Assembly (NCBI RefSeq): GCF_003347495.1
Contig: NZ_QCXY01000001.1
Location: 744,001-808,000, forward strand
Length of the DNA stretch: 64,000 bases
Direction of reading: 5' to 3'
From: Pleomorphovibrio marinus
GTDB lineage: Bacteria; Bacteroidota; Bacteroidia; Cytophagales; Cyclobacteriaceae
Shown: positions 63,809-64,000 of the stretch, piece by piece
How positions within the stretch are numbered: the first letter of the stretch is position 1
Layout of the letters: each line of letters opens with the position of its first letter
Made by a program: the position numbers and the translations under genes
Notes under the pieces: generated by a model
Database searches by the model: none
The model's input: only the letters and a program-made list of their open reading frames with translations
What the model was told of the DNA's origin: nothing

Positions 63809-64000
63809 CTATAAGCTCTGTATGTACATTACTATAGGAATCATTGCAAATAAGGTGGGTATAAGAATGGCAAATCCTAACCCCACTTTTTGAATGAGGG
63901 GTGTATATTTCTTATGGTTAATCCCCAAGGTTTGAAACGCACTTGCAAACCCATGGGAAAGGTGAAATGCCAGAAAAACCATACTTATCACATAAAACCC
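63809..64000 (-). CDS. sdhC: Succinate dehydrogenase cytochrome b subunit (5' end beyond window)
   Basis: Only the last 63 codons are inside the window. They read two membrane segments (VISMVFLAFHLSHGFASAF and LGFAILIPTLFAMIPIVMYI), with the histidines of FHLSHGFASAFQTLGINHKK being typical of the haem-binding, single-subunit type B membrane anchor of Bacteroidota. The gene runs 36 bases upstream of sdhA, in the same direction, confirming the sdhCAB order. Confidence 0.9.
   Translation of the reverse strand, partial: GFYVISMVFLAFHLSHGFASAFQTLGINHKKYTPLIQKVGLGFAILIPTLFAMIPIVMYIQSL

Overview
The window looks like chromosomal DNA of a member of the Bacteroidota, most likely order Cytophagales (Cyclobacteriaceae-like: Cyclobacterium, Echinicola, Algoriphagus). 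The evidence is two SusC/SusD pairs, three further TonB-dependent receptors with carboxypeptidase-regulatory N-terminal domains, an ECF sigma/FecR pair, families typical of the phylum (DUF2851, DUF3127, DUF6134), surface-lipoprotein signals on the SusD proteins, and candidate promoters with the phylum's -7 consensus TAnnTTTG. No rRNA, tRNA, CRISPR array, phage gene or transposase was seen. Genus-level placement is inference.

Layout. 1-11.4 kb, minus strand: a truncated TonB-dependent receptor, then housekeeping genes (nucleoside phosphorylase, tRNA hydroxylase TrhO, a PglD/NeuD-type acyltransferase, DUF2851, pyrF, a LolA-like protein, ftsK, pyrD). 11.5-14.1 kb: xerD (minus), then aroQ and a SerC-like aminotransferase (plus). 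14.2-23.4 kb, minus: a secreted alpha/alpha-barrel-like protein of uncertain function, a DUF218 protein overlapping a nucleoside hydrolase, an outer-membrane receptor and a GH78 alpha-L-rhamnosidase. 23.5-25.3 kb: a GNAT acetyltransferase, coaX and a DUF805 protein. 25.5-38.5 kb is a nutrient-uptake block: a SusD/SusC pair (minus), an NhaC-type antiporter, then ECF sigma, FecR, an STN-containing SusC and SusD (plus). The second system has the arrangement of a TonB-coupled trans-envelope signalling locus, with a structured leader between fecR and susC.

38.9-46.3 kb: a DUF6134 protein, deoC, and a convergent three-gene operon (sigma factor, one-pass TPR protein with an anti-sigma-like N-terminus, and a signal-peptide-bearing TPR-CHAT protein with an intact His/Cys pair). 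Two inverted copies of a GC-rich modular repeat, plus a third degenerate copy, flank deoC and this operon. hemH follows. I consider the sigma/TPR/CHAT module the best candidate for an undescribed signalling system.

46.5-64 kb: a CPA2 antiporter with a stress-protein-like tail, a two-component system, a DUF3127 protein, a membrane protein that appears to be two tandem voltage-sensor-like units plus a coiled coil with no pore, galK, a geranylgeranyl-reductase-like flavoprotein, a TonB-dependent receptor under a TPP riboswitch (so probably for thiamine or a precursor), a compact symporter/acetyltransferase/amino-acid-racemase operon, and sdhCAB with sdhC cut by the window end. All functional statements are read from the sequence and general family knowledge; no database search was run.
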